Shown: one piece after another, positions 8,857 to 16,360 of the stretch | Layout: each line of letters opens with the position of its first letter | Numbering within the stretch: position 1 is the stretch's first letter | From: Armatimonadota bacterium | Lineage (GTDB): Bacteria > Armatimonadota > UBA10988 | Length of the DNA stretch: 64,000 nt | Assembly: GCA_016235455.1 (NCBI GenBank) | Contig: JACRKZ010000021.1 | Coordinates: 1-64,000 of the forward strand | Direction: 5' to 3' | Notes under the pieces: model-generated | The model's input: the letters and a program-made list of their open reading frames with translations, nothing else | What the model was told of the DNA's origin: nothing | The model's database searches: none | Made by a program: the position numbers and the translations under genes

Positions 8857-11211
8857 CTAGTCCTGCAGTTGGCCGTTGCCTTCACCGAGTTGGTCGCGCT
8901 GTTGCTGCGACTTGAGCAGGTAGCTGCCGTTCGTGACCACCGCGGCGCCGGCCGACAGGCCGCCCACCACCTCCACTCGGCCGCCGGCCGCGCGGCCCAG
9001 CGTCACGGCCCGCATTTCGTATTGCGTGGGCGTGCGTTGGATGAAGACCACCTTCTTGCCGCCGACCTCCTGCACCGCCTCCGACGGCACGGTCAGCACA
9101 CGGTTGCCGCGGTCGGTGATGAACGCCACGGTGGCGAACATCTCGGGCCGCAACGGCCAACTGGGATTGGGCAGCAGCGCGCGCACATGGGCGGCGCGAG
9201 TCTGCGCGTCCAGCTCGCCGCTGATGCTGACCACCGCGCCAACGAAGGTCTGGCCGGGACACGAGCGCACGGAGATGCGCACCAACTGACCGGTGGCGAC
9301 CCGCGGCAGATCGCGCTCGTAGACGTCGGCCTCGACGTACACCTCGGACAGGTCGACCACGGTCATCAGGTCTTTCTCGGGGCTGACCGCCTCGCCCACA
9401 CTGGCCGCCACCGTCGTCACCAGCCCGGCAATGGGCGCGCGCACCGGCACCTGGACCGGGCCGCGCGCACCCGCCGTCGCGCTCGTGGCGCCCAGCAGCG
9501 CCAGCACCTCGGCCGCGTTGTCGCGGGCGATGCGCGACGCGCGCACCTCGCGCTCGGACTCCAGCAACTGCTCGCGACTGCGCACCCGAGTCGTGGCCAA
9601 GCGCTCCTCGCGCTGCGCGGCGGCGCCGGCCACCTGCGCCTTGCGCGCGGACTCGGTGTCCTCGCCCTGCTTGCCGGCGACCACTCGCTCGGCCTGCGCC
9701 ACGCGCAGCCGAGCGGCCTCCAGCACCGTCGTGGCACGCGTCTTGTCGCCGGCCAGCTCCTTCTCGCGGGCCAGAGCGGCCGCCGCGGCGTCCACCGCGG
9801 CCTGGGCGGGCGCCATGCCACCGGCCACCACCTTGACCCGTGACGCCGCCTTGGCCACCCGGGCCTCGGCCGCGGCCAGTTCGCGCCGGGCCTCGTCCAG
9901 CGTGTTGCGCGCCTCCTGCTCGGCGCGGCCGCTGGTCATGCGTTCGGCGCTGATCTTCTGCTGACGGGCCAGCGCCGACTGCGCGTTGGCGGCGGCCGAG
10001 GCGGCCTCGGACCGCTGCGCCTCGCGCTCACGCACCAGGGTGCGGCGCGCTTCGAGATCGTTGAGCGAGACCAGTTCGGCGCGGTACAGATCCTCGCCGC
10101 GCTGGGCTTGGCGCCTGGCCTGCTCCAGCCCAGCCTCAGCCTGGCTGAGCCGCGACCGGGCCTCGGCCACCAGCGTCTCCGCCTGCTCCAGCGGGGCGCG
10201 GTCCATCTCGCCCGTGGCGGCCAGCCGCGAGGTGCGATCCAGCAGCGCCTGGGCGCTGTTGACCTTGCTCTGCGCCACCCGGAGCGCACCCTCGGCCTCG
10301 ATCTGGGCGGCCTCCGCCTCGGCATCGGCCGACCGGGCCTGGGCCAGACCGCGCTCCGCCTCGGCCAGCTTCTGGCGCGCGTCCTCCACCGCCGCGGCGG
10401 TGTAGGAGCCGCTGGCCACCATCCGCTCGGTGCGCGTGAACTCGGCGCGGGCGCTGTCCAGCTCGTTGCGCGCCTGCGCCAGTTCCGAGCCGACCTGCGC
10501 CTGCGCCACGCGGGCCTCGGCCAGGTTGCGGCGGGCTTCCTCCAGCGGCGCCTCGGTGAAAGCACCACTGGCCACCAGCTCGCGCCGTGTGGCCAGGTGA
10601 CGCTCGGCGGCGCTGACCCGCGCCGTCGCGTCGCGGTACGCCGCCGCCGCCTGCGCCGCGTCGACACTGTCGAGCGTGGCCACTACCTGCCCGGCGGACA
10701 CACGGTCGCCCACACGTACATGCACTCCGGTCAACCGGCCCGAGATACGCGCACCCAGATGCGCCTGCCGTGCTTCCACGGGCACGATGCGGCCGGTCGC
10801 CTCCAGGGTGGTAACCATGTCGCGCGGCGACAGCATCTCGGTCTTGATGCCCAGTTGGCGTGCCGCCTCGGCGTCTACCTCGATGAACGGGCTGGCCGGC
10901 GCGGCGGGCGTGGCGGCGCCACGCTCCTCGCTGGCGGCCGCGGTAGTCAATGAGCCGCCGACGACAACCACGGCCGAACCAGCCAACAAGCCACACGCCA
11001 GCCGCCAGGCCCGCGCGCCGCGGCGCCGCGCGGCCACCGCCACGCCCACGGCGCCCGCGCACAGTAGCAGCGCCAGAACGAAGACCCACACCGGTCGGCC
11101 GGTCGGCCGAGCGGCACCGACCTGCGCCAGGGCCACCGCCGGCAGGCCGCACACCGCGCAGGCCAGCAGCCCGGCGGAGCGCCGGGCAGAGGAGGAAGTC
11201 AAATGGTTCAT
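8857..11211 (-). CDS. RND efflux periplasmic adaptor with an exceptionally long repeated coiled-coil region
   Basis: The 784-residue membrane-fusion protein is about twice the usual 350-450. Residues 1-90 hold two hydrophobic segments. A split lipoyl/barrel-sandwich domain flanks the coil (about 130-183 and 585-625, with PIAGLVTTV), followed by beta-barrel and membrane-proximal parts ending near 765. Between about 185 and 575 lies a continuous Ala/Glu/Arg-rich coiled coil. The hairpin-turn pattern ASGxxxxAxLExAxxxLAEA recurs at about 213, 265 and 331, with weaker copies near 378 and 425. Typical adaptors have one hairpin. The stop is 11 bases before the pump gene, and the start overlaps the TolC-like gene by 4 bases, so translation is coupled. 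Confidence 0.85.
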   Translation of the reverse strand: MNHLTSSSARRSAGLLACAVCGLPAVALAQVGAARPTGRPVWVFVLALLLCAGAVGVAVAARRRGARAWRLACGLLAGSAVVVVGGSLTTAAASEERGAATPAAPASPFIEVDAEAARQLGIKTEMLSPRDMVTTLEATGRIVPVEARQAHLGARISGRLTGVHVRVGDRVSAGQVVATLDSVDAAQAAAAYRDATARVSAAERHLATRRELVASGAFTEAPLEEARRNLAEARVAQAQVGSELAQARNELDSARAEFTRTERMVASGSYTAAAVEDARQKLAEAERGLAQARSADAEAEAAQIEAEGALRVAQSKVNSAQALLDRTSRLAATGEMDRAPLEQAETLVAEARSRLSQAEAGLEQARRQAQRGEDLYRAELVSLNDLEARRTLVREREAQRSEAASAAANAQSALARQQKISAERMTSGRAEQEARNTLDEARRELAAAEARVAKAASRVKVVAGGMAPAQAAVDAAAAALAREKELAGDKTRATTVLEAARLRVAQAERVVAGKQGEDTESARKAQVAGAAAQREERLATTRVRSREQLLESEREVRASRIARDNAAEVLALLGATSATAGARGPVQVPVRAPIAGLVTTVAASVGEAVSPEKDLMTVVDLSEVYVEADVYERDLPRVATGQLVRISVRSCPGQTFVGAVVSISGELDAQTRAAHVRALLPNPSWPLRPEMFATVAFITDRGNRVLTVPSEAVQEVGGKKVVFIQRTPTQYEMRAVTLGRAAGGRVEVVGGLSAGAAVVTNGSYLLKSQQQRDQLGEGNGQLQD

Positions 11212-12542
11212 GGGGCACCTGCTACAGTCGGGCGAAGGGCTTGGGGAACGAGCGTCTGCGCCGGCACGGGCGGACCGAGCCGGCCCGGTTCGGCGTCCGC
11301 CGTCGGCACAGCGGCGGGGAGCACGGGCGGCGTCTCGGGCAGGTCGGCGCCGACGGCGGTGCGTAGCGCCAGCAGCGCCGTGGCCACCGCGGTGTCGAGC
11401 GCCACCGAGGCAACTCGGGCCTCGGCCAGGCGACGCCTGGCATCGAGCACCTCCAGCAGGCTCAACTCGCCTGACTGGTAGCCCTCGCGCGTCAGATCGG
11501 TCAGCCGCTGAGCGCGCGCCACCACACTCGACGCATGGCTGGCGCGACGGCGCAGGGCGGACTCAGCCGTCAGCCACGCGCTGTCTACGGCAAGCGCCAC
11601 TTCGCGCTGCGCGGCCGTCAGAAGCTGTTCGGCCTCGGCGACGCTCGCCTCAGCCGCCCGCACTTGCGCTCCGAGCCGGCCGTAGTCGAGCAGCGGCAGG
11701 TCGATCGCGATGCGCAGGCCGTGCTCCTCATCCTCGCGGAAGCCCTCGACGGCCACGCCTGGCGCGCGACCGGCCTTGGCCAGCGCCACCAGGCCACGCG
11801 CCTCATCGACGCGCAGGCGCGCCGCCTTGACCCGCGGCCGTTGCACGGCCAGCGCCTGGAGCGCCGACCGGTCCAAGGCCGGCCAGGTCGGCTCGGCCGT
11901 CGCCGCCGACAGCGGCTCGGCCAGGTCGCGACCGAGCAGACCGGCCAGCACGCCGCGCGCCAGCACCAGGGCCGCATCGGCGTCGGCCTGCGCCTGCTCG
12001 GTCAGGCCAACTTCCAACTCGGCGCGCAGGACATCCACGCCCGGCCGTTCGCCGACCTCGCGGGCCTTGGCCGCCGCGTCACGCAGCGCGCGGGCCAACT
12101 CGACATCCTGACTGGTCGCGGCCGCCTGGCGCTGCGCCGCCGCCAGGCCGTACCACGCCGCGCTGGCCTGAGCGGTGACCTCGAGCCGCGTCTCCGCCAC
12201 GTCGCAAAGCGCCGCCGCCAGCGCAGCGCGCGCGGCTCGCGCCGCGGGGCGGAGCGTGGCGTCGTACAGCGGCTGGGCCAACACCACCTCGATGTCCAGG
12301 CCGCGCTGGTCGCTGATCAGCGGTGTGGCCAGCAGGCGTGCCGCCGGCAGGACGCCGGCCGCCTCGGCCATGGCGCGGGCGCGGGCCGCGGCCTGTTCGG
12401 CACCGCGCAGCGAGGCGCTGCGGGCCAGCGCCTCGGTCACCACCTGGCCGAGTGGCAACTCGGTCTGAGCCCACGCACCGCTCAGGCAGCAGGCCAGCAG
12501 GGCCAACCACCCGGCGCGCGAGCCGCGGGGATGCAAACACAT
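11208..12542 (-). CDS. TolC-family outer-membrane efflux channel (CzcC/CusC type)
   Basis: The 444-residue product starts with a signal peptide (AGWLALLACCLSGAWA). It shows the two-fold repeated helical pattern of TolC-family outer-membrane factors, for example LARSASLRGAEQAAARARAM in the first half and the GYQSGELSLLEVLDARRRL stretch near residue 365. It would form the outer-membrane exit duct for the adjacent RND pump. GGAGA lies upstream of the ATG. The 3' end overlaps the adaptor ATG by 4 bases. A 112-base gap separates it from the small secreted protein gene in front of it. Confidence 0.88.
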   Translation of the reverse strand: MCLHPRGSRAGWLALLACCLSGAWAQTELPLGQVVTEALARSASLRGAEQAAARARAMAEAAGVLPAARLLATPLISDQRGLDIEVVLAQPLYDATLRPAARAARAALAAALCDVAETRLEVTAQASAAWYGLAAAQRQAAATSQDVELARALRDAAAKAREVGERPGVDVLRAELEVGLTEQAQADADAALVLARGVLAGLLGRDLAEPLSAATAEPTWPALDRSALQALAVQRPRVKAARLRVDEARGLVALAKAGRAPGVAVEGFREDEEHGLRIAIDLPLLDYGRLGAQVRAAEASVAEAEQLLTAAQREVALAVDSAWLTAESALRRRASHASSVVARAQRLTDLTREGYQSGELSLLEVLDARRRLAEARVASVALDTAVATALLALRTAVGADLPETPPVLPAAVPTADAEPGRLGPPVPAQTLVPQALRPTVAGAP

Positions 12543-12654
12543 GGGTGTCTCCAGACGAACAGCGCGCGGGCCAGGCCGGGCGGCGTTCGGAGCAGGGGAG
12601 GATCTCGCCGCGACCCGCGGACGGGCCGTGCGGACGAGAGGTCAGGGCAGGTGA

Positions 12655-13035
12655 TCAGGCCCTGGGCGGCGCGCGATCAGGAACCGCCCGCAGGGCGGAT
12701 CCGCTATCGGTGGGCCAGGTCGGCTCGTGGAGACAGGGGCGCACCCGCTCGACAGGCGGAGCAGGCAGCGGTGATTCGCAGTGGTTGGCCGGCAGGTCAT
12801 GCACGGCCGATTGGCGGGCGACGACCACGCAGGCGTCGAGCACATGATGCGCATCGCAGGGATCGAACGGCTGGGCGTGTTCGCCGGCATGGTTGGCGGC
12901 CATGCCGGACAGCGCCGTCGCGGCGTGGCTGACGCCGGCCTGCGCGTAGCAGTCGGTATGGACAAGCGAGACACAACCCGCGGCCAGCAGAAGGGCCGCG
13001 AGCCAGTCTCGGCCCAGACTGTGCCAGCGTTTCAT
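12655..13035 (-). CDS. Small secreted His/Cys-containing protein at the head of the metal-efflux operon
   Basis: The 126-residue product has a basic N-terminus, a hydrophobic signal segment (about 10-30) and a mature part with scattered His and Cys residues (HAGEHAQPFDPCDAHH, DACVV, HDLPANHCE). I recognise no family. Position as first gene of a divalent-cation efflux operon and residues able to bind metals suggest a periplasmic metal-binding or sensing accessory; this is inference. Its ATG lies 10 bases from the -10 hexamer, so the transcript would be leaderless or nearly so. The C-terminal 25 residues are low complexity. An alternative is a leader-type peptide used only for regulation. Confidence 0.55.
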   Translation of the reverse strand: MKRWHSLGRDWLAALLLAAGCVSLVHTDCYAQAGVSHAATALSGMAANHAGEHAQPFDPCDAHHVLDACVVVARQSAVHDLPANHCESPLPAPPVERVRPCLHEPTWPTDSGSALRAVPDRAPPRA

Positions 13036-13044
13036 GGTCGCGCC

Positions 13045-13073
13045 ATTCTACGGGTGGGACCCACCTGCGTCAA
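13045..13073 (-). promoter_or_regulatory. Promoter of the metal-efflux operon with a palindrome in the spacer
   Basis: On the minus strand TTGACG (13073-13068), a 17-base spacer and TAGAAT (13050-13045) precede the small secreted protein and the efflux genes. The spacer contains a perfect 13-base dyad, GGTGGG-A-CCCACC on the plus strand, at 13053-13065. A dyad exactly between -35 and -10 is the usual place for a metal-responsive regulator to bind. The regulator gene is not in the window. Transcription would begin near 13038, about three bases before the ATG. Confidence 0.65.
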
Positions 13074-13244
13074 TGCGTTCCGCCAAGGCGCACGGATGCT
13101 ACACGGATCCGTGAGACGAGCTCGCGCCGAACCCAACCCGCCCAGATCCTCCATGGGCCTTGGGCCTGCCGTCCACGGTCCGCCGAGCAGCGCTGGCAGG
13201 CACCGCCGTAGCCGCCCATGCGTACCAACGCCCGACAGCCGTGC

Positions 13245-13250
13245 TACACT
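13245..13250 (+). promoter_or_regulatory. Extended -10 element before the 646-residue acidic protein
   Basis: TGCTACACT gives an extended -10 (TG at 13242-13243, TACACT at 13245-13250). Transcription would start near 13257, about 22 bases before the ATG. No convincing -35 is present, as expected for an extended -10 promoter. The same TGCTAC core precedes several other genes in the window. Confidence 0.5.
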
Positions 13251-13278
13251 GATCTCATCTCAAGATCGGGGTCGCACC

Positions 13279-15219
13279 ATGGACAACACGACTATTGGAC
13301 CAGCCAGCACCCATGCGCTGGAAGCTTTTGAGGCCCATGCCGAAGTGGCCCGCCTGCTGGGCGATCTGACCGACTTCGGTCTGATACCGGCTGGCACTTA
13401 TGAGATCGAGCCGCCGGCTGGTCCCCCCGTGGTCGCCCGGCCCCTGGTCGACCCGGCCAGCGCGTTCTACGCCGCCGTGCTGTGGTCGCCCATCGAAGGC
13501 GTCTATGTGCAGGTCACCACGCGCTTCGACGACGGCTCGGCACTGACCAGCACCTCGCCCACCAGCGAAGATCTGGCCGAGGTGGGTGAGTTCATCGACG
13601 CGCTGGCGCTGATCACCGTGCACCATGGCGACTCGTCCACCGAACTGGCCGAGTCGGGCTCGACCGCACTCAAGGTCGACCTCGACGGCATCGCCGAGGC
13701 GTTCGGCGAGGACCAGAGCCGACTCATTGAGACCGCGTTCGAGGCCGCGCCGGAAATGGCCGCGTCGGGCTACCTGCAGGAAGCCCTGAGCGAGCAGAGC
13801 GACGAAGACGTCGAGCCGGCCACGCGCCTGACCGCCTACACCGACGCTGACATCGTCCACCGCGAGTTCGTGCAGAGCGTGATCGACTGGCTCGCCGGCC
13901 ACGGCCTCGTGACCGAGGAGATCAGCGGCTACGAGATGGACGAACTCGACGACGATGCCTGGTCGGAGATCATGGCCGACGGCGAAGTGGTCATCGACGG
14001 CAGCGGCCCGGTGCCGTGGCAGGCGGTGGTCGACATCGCCGTACTGGCCGAGGCGCAGGTCGATATGGACTCGGTGGAGGACGAGGTCTCGCCGTTCGAG
14101 GTCAGCCTGGCGCTGGACGACCCCGAGGGCAGTTGGATCACGCCCGATCTGCTGCGGCAGTTGACCCAGGAGTTGGCCGCCCTGTCGCAGGCCATCATCA
14201 CCTACTGCGAGCCGTTCGATTTTGGCGCCAACCTCTACTGCGACGGGCTCGAGGCCGGCGCCTGGCTGCAGATCCACAGCCCGCGCTGCATTGAGCATTT
14301 CGGCGCTGATCGCTTCGTGGAAGCCACGCCCGCGGCGTCGATCACCGACCTGGGCGAGCTGGGCCTGCTGGTGCAGTTGACCCCCGAGCCGGCCTCCACG
14401 GGCGACCTGGAAGACCTGGGCATCGCCTGGGCCGAGCACCTGGGCGAGATCGACCTGCCCGAGTGGGACAACTCGCTGCGGCTGACCGCGGGCGACGTCT
14501 ACACCGAGCCCGACGGCGAACCTTGGGCCGCCGATGACGACGACGACGCGGAGGAACTGGCAGACCGGCGCGGGGTGGAAGGCTTCAACCAGACCTACCA
14601 CGCCATGTTCGTGCTGGCCGACCCGCCGCTGGTGGCCGAGGCGCTGGCGCGCGGCCGCGGCACGGCCACGCGTTCCGAGGTGCTGGGCACCGCCCAGGAC
14701 GTCACCGCCGAGCACCTGCTGGTCTACCGCATCGGTGGCCACGCCTGGACCGGTGTGGTGGACTGTTCCGCCGCCGAGCGGGCGCTGGGTGTGGCCGAGG
14801 CCAAGGCCCTGTCGGCCGAGCTGGCCACGCGCGCCATCCTGCATTTTGTCGACCCCGCCGTAGAGGCCATCGCCTTCGAGCTGTGGGAAGAGGGTGAGCT
14901 GGTCGAGCAGTTCGGTTTCGGGCTGCACGAAGCGGCGCCCGGCCCGTTCGCCGGCACGCACGGCCACGGTCTGGCCGCCGAATGCGGCATCGCCCCCGGC
15001 CAGCCCGGCCTGAGCTTCGCCTCGGCGCTGCGCGATGTCGACCCCGACAGCATCAACGACCCGTATGCGTTCGTCGACCACTGCTTCCGCATCCAGGACT
15101 GCTACGACCCGAGCTGGACGTTCGAGGAACTGCTGTCGCTGGTCACCGGCGACCCGATCGACCCGGCCGACGTGCCCATCGATCCGGCCGATGTGGAGGC
15201 GCTGCTGATCGTCGAGTAG
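13279..15219 (+). CDS. Acidic protein of unknown function, 646 residues
   Basis: I do not recognise a family. The ATG at 13279 is the first start after an extended -10 and begins MDNTTIGPASTHALEAF. The protein is very acidic, with Asp/Glu-rich tracts (DDDDDAEE near residue 420), no signal peptide and no membrane segment, so it is probably cytoplasmic. Helical stretches alternate with short beta segments, and several WxxxL/EHxGEIDLPEW-like patches suggest two or three repeated alpha/beta domains. The C-terminus has a short repeat (DPIDPADVPIDPADVEALL). It is a single-gene unit between the efflux operon and the higBA operon. A loose resemblance to immunity or regulatory proteins is only impressionistic. 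Confidence 0.6.
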   Translation: MDNTTIGPASTHALEAFEAHAEVARLLGDLTDFGLIPAGTYEIEPPAGPPVVARPLVDPASAFYAAVLWSPIEGVYVQVTTRFDDGSALTSTSPTSEDLAEVGEFIDALALITVHHGDSSTELAESGSTALKVDLDGIAEAFGEDQSRLIETAFEAAPEMAASGYLQEALSEQSDEDVEPATRLTAYTDADIVHREFVQSVIDWLAGHGLVTEEISGYEMDELDDDAWSEIMADGEVVIDGSGPVPWQAVVDIAVLAEAQVDMDSVEDEVSPFEVSLALDDPEGSWITPDLLRQLTQELAALSQAIITYCEPFDFGANLYCDGLEAGAWLQIHSPRCIEHFGADRFVEATPAASITDLGELGLLVQLTPEPASTGDLEDLGIAWAEHLGEIDLPEWDNSLRLTAGDVYTEPDGEPWAADDDDDAEELADRRGVEGFNQTYHAMFVLADPPLVAEALARGRGTATRSEVLGTAQDVTAEHLLVYRIGGHAWTGVVDCSAAERALGVAEAKALSAELATRAILHFVDPAVEAIAFELWEEGELVEQFGFGLHEAAPGPFAGTHGHGLAAECGIAPGQPGLSFASALRDVDPDSINDPYAFVDHCFRIQDCYDPSWTFEELLSLVTGDPIDPADVPIDPADVEALLIVE

Positions 15220-15234
15220 CGGCTGGCGTGTTCA

Positions 15235-15279
15235 ACCGCAAGAGGCGCAGAGGCACGCGTTCCTTGCGCCTCTTGCGGT
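15235..15279. repeat. 15-bp perfect inverted repeat downstream of the acidic protein gene
   Basis: Arms 15235-15249 and 15265-15279 are perfectly complementary (ACCGCAAGAGGCGCA) around a 15-base loop. It lies 15 bases after the stop codon and could end transcription, but there is no T-run. The arm sequence looks like dispersed intergenic repeats of the CGCAAGAGGCGCAGAGG kind. Confidence 0.6.
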
Positions 15280-15324
15280 CCAGGGCCTGCCCGGACGGCG
15301 GCCGCCACGGAAGGCCTAGGAGCC

Positions 15325-15615
15325 TTACTCCGGCATGGGATCGGCGAAGTTGCGCGCGCGCACCAGCGTACGGTCGACCACGTCGTATTCCGCTTCGACG
15401 ATGACATCGCGCCAGTCGATGGCCAGGTCGCGGCGGATGACGCGCAGGCGGTCGAGGCTGCCGCGCGCCGACCAGGCCGCGCAGCGCAGCAGCCGGTCGC
15501 CCACCGGCTCGCCGCGCTCGTCGACCGCGGATTCGAGCAGGGCCGTGGCCTCGGCCAGGTCGGCTGGCGCGAAGGTGTCGGCCAACCAGCGGGTCACGTC
15601 GGGTGGGAAGGGCAT
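15325..15615 (-). CDS. Small protein of unknown function in the higBA operon
   Basis: The 96-residue product (MPFPPDVTRWLADTF...) has no recognised domain, no signal peptide and a helical N-terminal half followed by a beta-rich half. The chosen ATG at 15615 has GGAG seven bases upstream. An in-frame ATG at 15627 would add four residues but has its ribosome-binding sequence too close. It starts within 20 bases of the higA stop, so it is probably co-transcribed as a third gene of the toxin-antitoxin operon. Whether it takes part in toxin control is unknown. Confidence 0.55.
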   Translation of the reverse strand: MPFPPDVTRWLADTFAPADLAEATALLESAVDERGEPVGDRLLRCAAWSARGSLDRLRVIRRDLAIDWRDVIVEAEYDVVDRTLVRARNFADPMPE

Positions 15616-15631
15616 GGTGCGCTCCATTCCC

Positions 15632-15937
15632 TCAGGCAGCTACGCCGGGCCACGGCCTGATGCGGGCCAACTCGTCCGCCAGAAGCCGCGATGCCACCTC
15701 GATATCGTGCGCGGCTTGCGCGCGTAGCCAGTAGCCGTCGGACAAGCCGAAGAAGCGACAGAGTCGCAGGTCAGTATCGGCGGTAATGCTCCGGCGACCG
15801 GCGACGATCTCGCCGATGCGCTGCGGCGGAACACCCGTCTCCTTGGCCAGCCGGTACCGCGTGATGCCCATCGGCACCAGAAACTCCTCCATCAGCAACG
15901 CGCCCGGAGTGATCGGATCCAAATGCTCAACCATCAT
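15632..15937 (-). CDS. higA: HigA-type antitoxin, XRE-family helix-turn-helix
   Basis: The 101-residue product fits the HigA/VapI family: LDPITPGALLMEEFLVPMGITRYRLAKETGVPPQRIGEIVAGRRSI carries the typical PG-x-LL-x-EF opening and a helix-turn-helix. HigA proteins bind the paired HigB toxin and repress their own promoter. The start is placed at 15937, where the conserved family sequence begins; ATGs at 15967 and 15934 are alternatives. It follows higB, as usual for higBA operons (toxin first). Confidence 0.88.
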   Translation of the reverse strand: MMVEHLDPITPGALLMEEFLVPMGITRYRLAKETGVPPQRIGEIVAGRRSITADTDLRLCRFFGLSDGYWLRAQAAHDIEVASRLLADELARIRPWPGVAA

Positions 15938-15976
15938 TCCATCCCGCTGTCGGCCACCCATGGCCACACCGGCAGC

Positions 15977-16255
15977 CTAGTGGTAGTCAACGATCTCCAC
16001 CTCGGCCGCACCAGCCTCCGTCCACCGAAAACACACGCGGTACTGGTCGTTGATGCGGACGCTATGCTGCCCAGCCCGGTCGCCCTTGAGCGCCTCCAGT
16101 CGGTTGCCCGGAGGCACGCGCAAGTCGTCCAGCCGACCGGCGACCTGCAACTGGCGCAACTTGAGGCGCGCCGCGCGCTCAAACGACGTGAACCGCGCCA
16201 CGCGTCGCCCTCCGGCCAGCGCCTCCGTGTCCGCATCCCGGTAGGAGACCACCAT
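15977..16255 (-). CDS. higB: HigB/RelE-family toxin
   Basis: The 92-residue product matches the HigB branch of the RelE/ParE toxin superfamily: RxxARFTSFERAARLKLRQL, the LRVPPGNRLEALKGDRAGQHSVRINDQYRVCFRW core and a terminal VEIVDYH. HigB toxins are ribosome-dependent mRNA endonucleases neutralised by HigA. Stop and antitoxin start are separated by only tens of bases, so the pair is co-transcribed. The ATG at 16255 lies about five bases beyond the predicted -10 hexamer. Confidence 0.9.
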   Translation of the reverse strand: MVVSYRDADTEALAGGRRVARFTSFERAARLKLRQLQVAGRLDDLRVPPGNRLEALKGDRAGQHSVRINDQYRVCFRWTEAGAAEVEIVDYH

Positions 16256-16260
16256 GACCC

Positions 16261-16290
16261 ATTAATGACGTCGCGCGTGCATAACGTCAA
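16261..16290 (-). promoter_or_regulatory. higBA promoter and probable operator
   Basis: Reading the minus strand, TTGACG (16290-16285), 18 bases and ATTAAT (16266-16261) form a likely promoter in the only AT-rich patch nearby. A second TTGACG occurs 7 bases upstream (16297-16292), and a GACGTC palindrome sits at 16267-16272 next to the -10. Repeated ACGTC units around the hexamers are plausible HigA or HigBA binding sites. Initiation would fall at or next to the higB ATG. Confidence 0.5.
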
Positions 16291-16335
16291 GCGTCAATAA
16301 GGAGTCGTGGCTGACGTGACGCCGCGGTGATGTGC

Positions 16336-16341
16336 TACCAT
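16336..16341 (+). promoter_or_regulatory. Extended -10 before the Gfo/Idh/MocA gene
   Basis: TGTGCTACCAT places TACCAT at 16336-16341 with an upstream TG, about 20 bases before the ATG at 16361. A weak CTGACG at 16311-16316 could be a -35 with a long 19-base spacer. Confidence 0.45.
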
Positions 16342-16360
16342 CCCCACCACGGAGACCGCC

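Noticed and set aside
15235-15279. Intrinsic terminator after the 646-residue gene
   Set aside because: The stem is perfect but no T-run follows, and the arm looks like a dispersed repeat; listed as a repeat instead.
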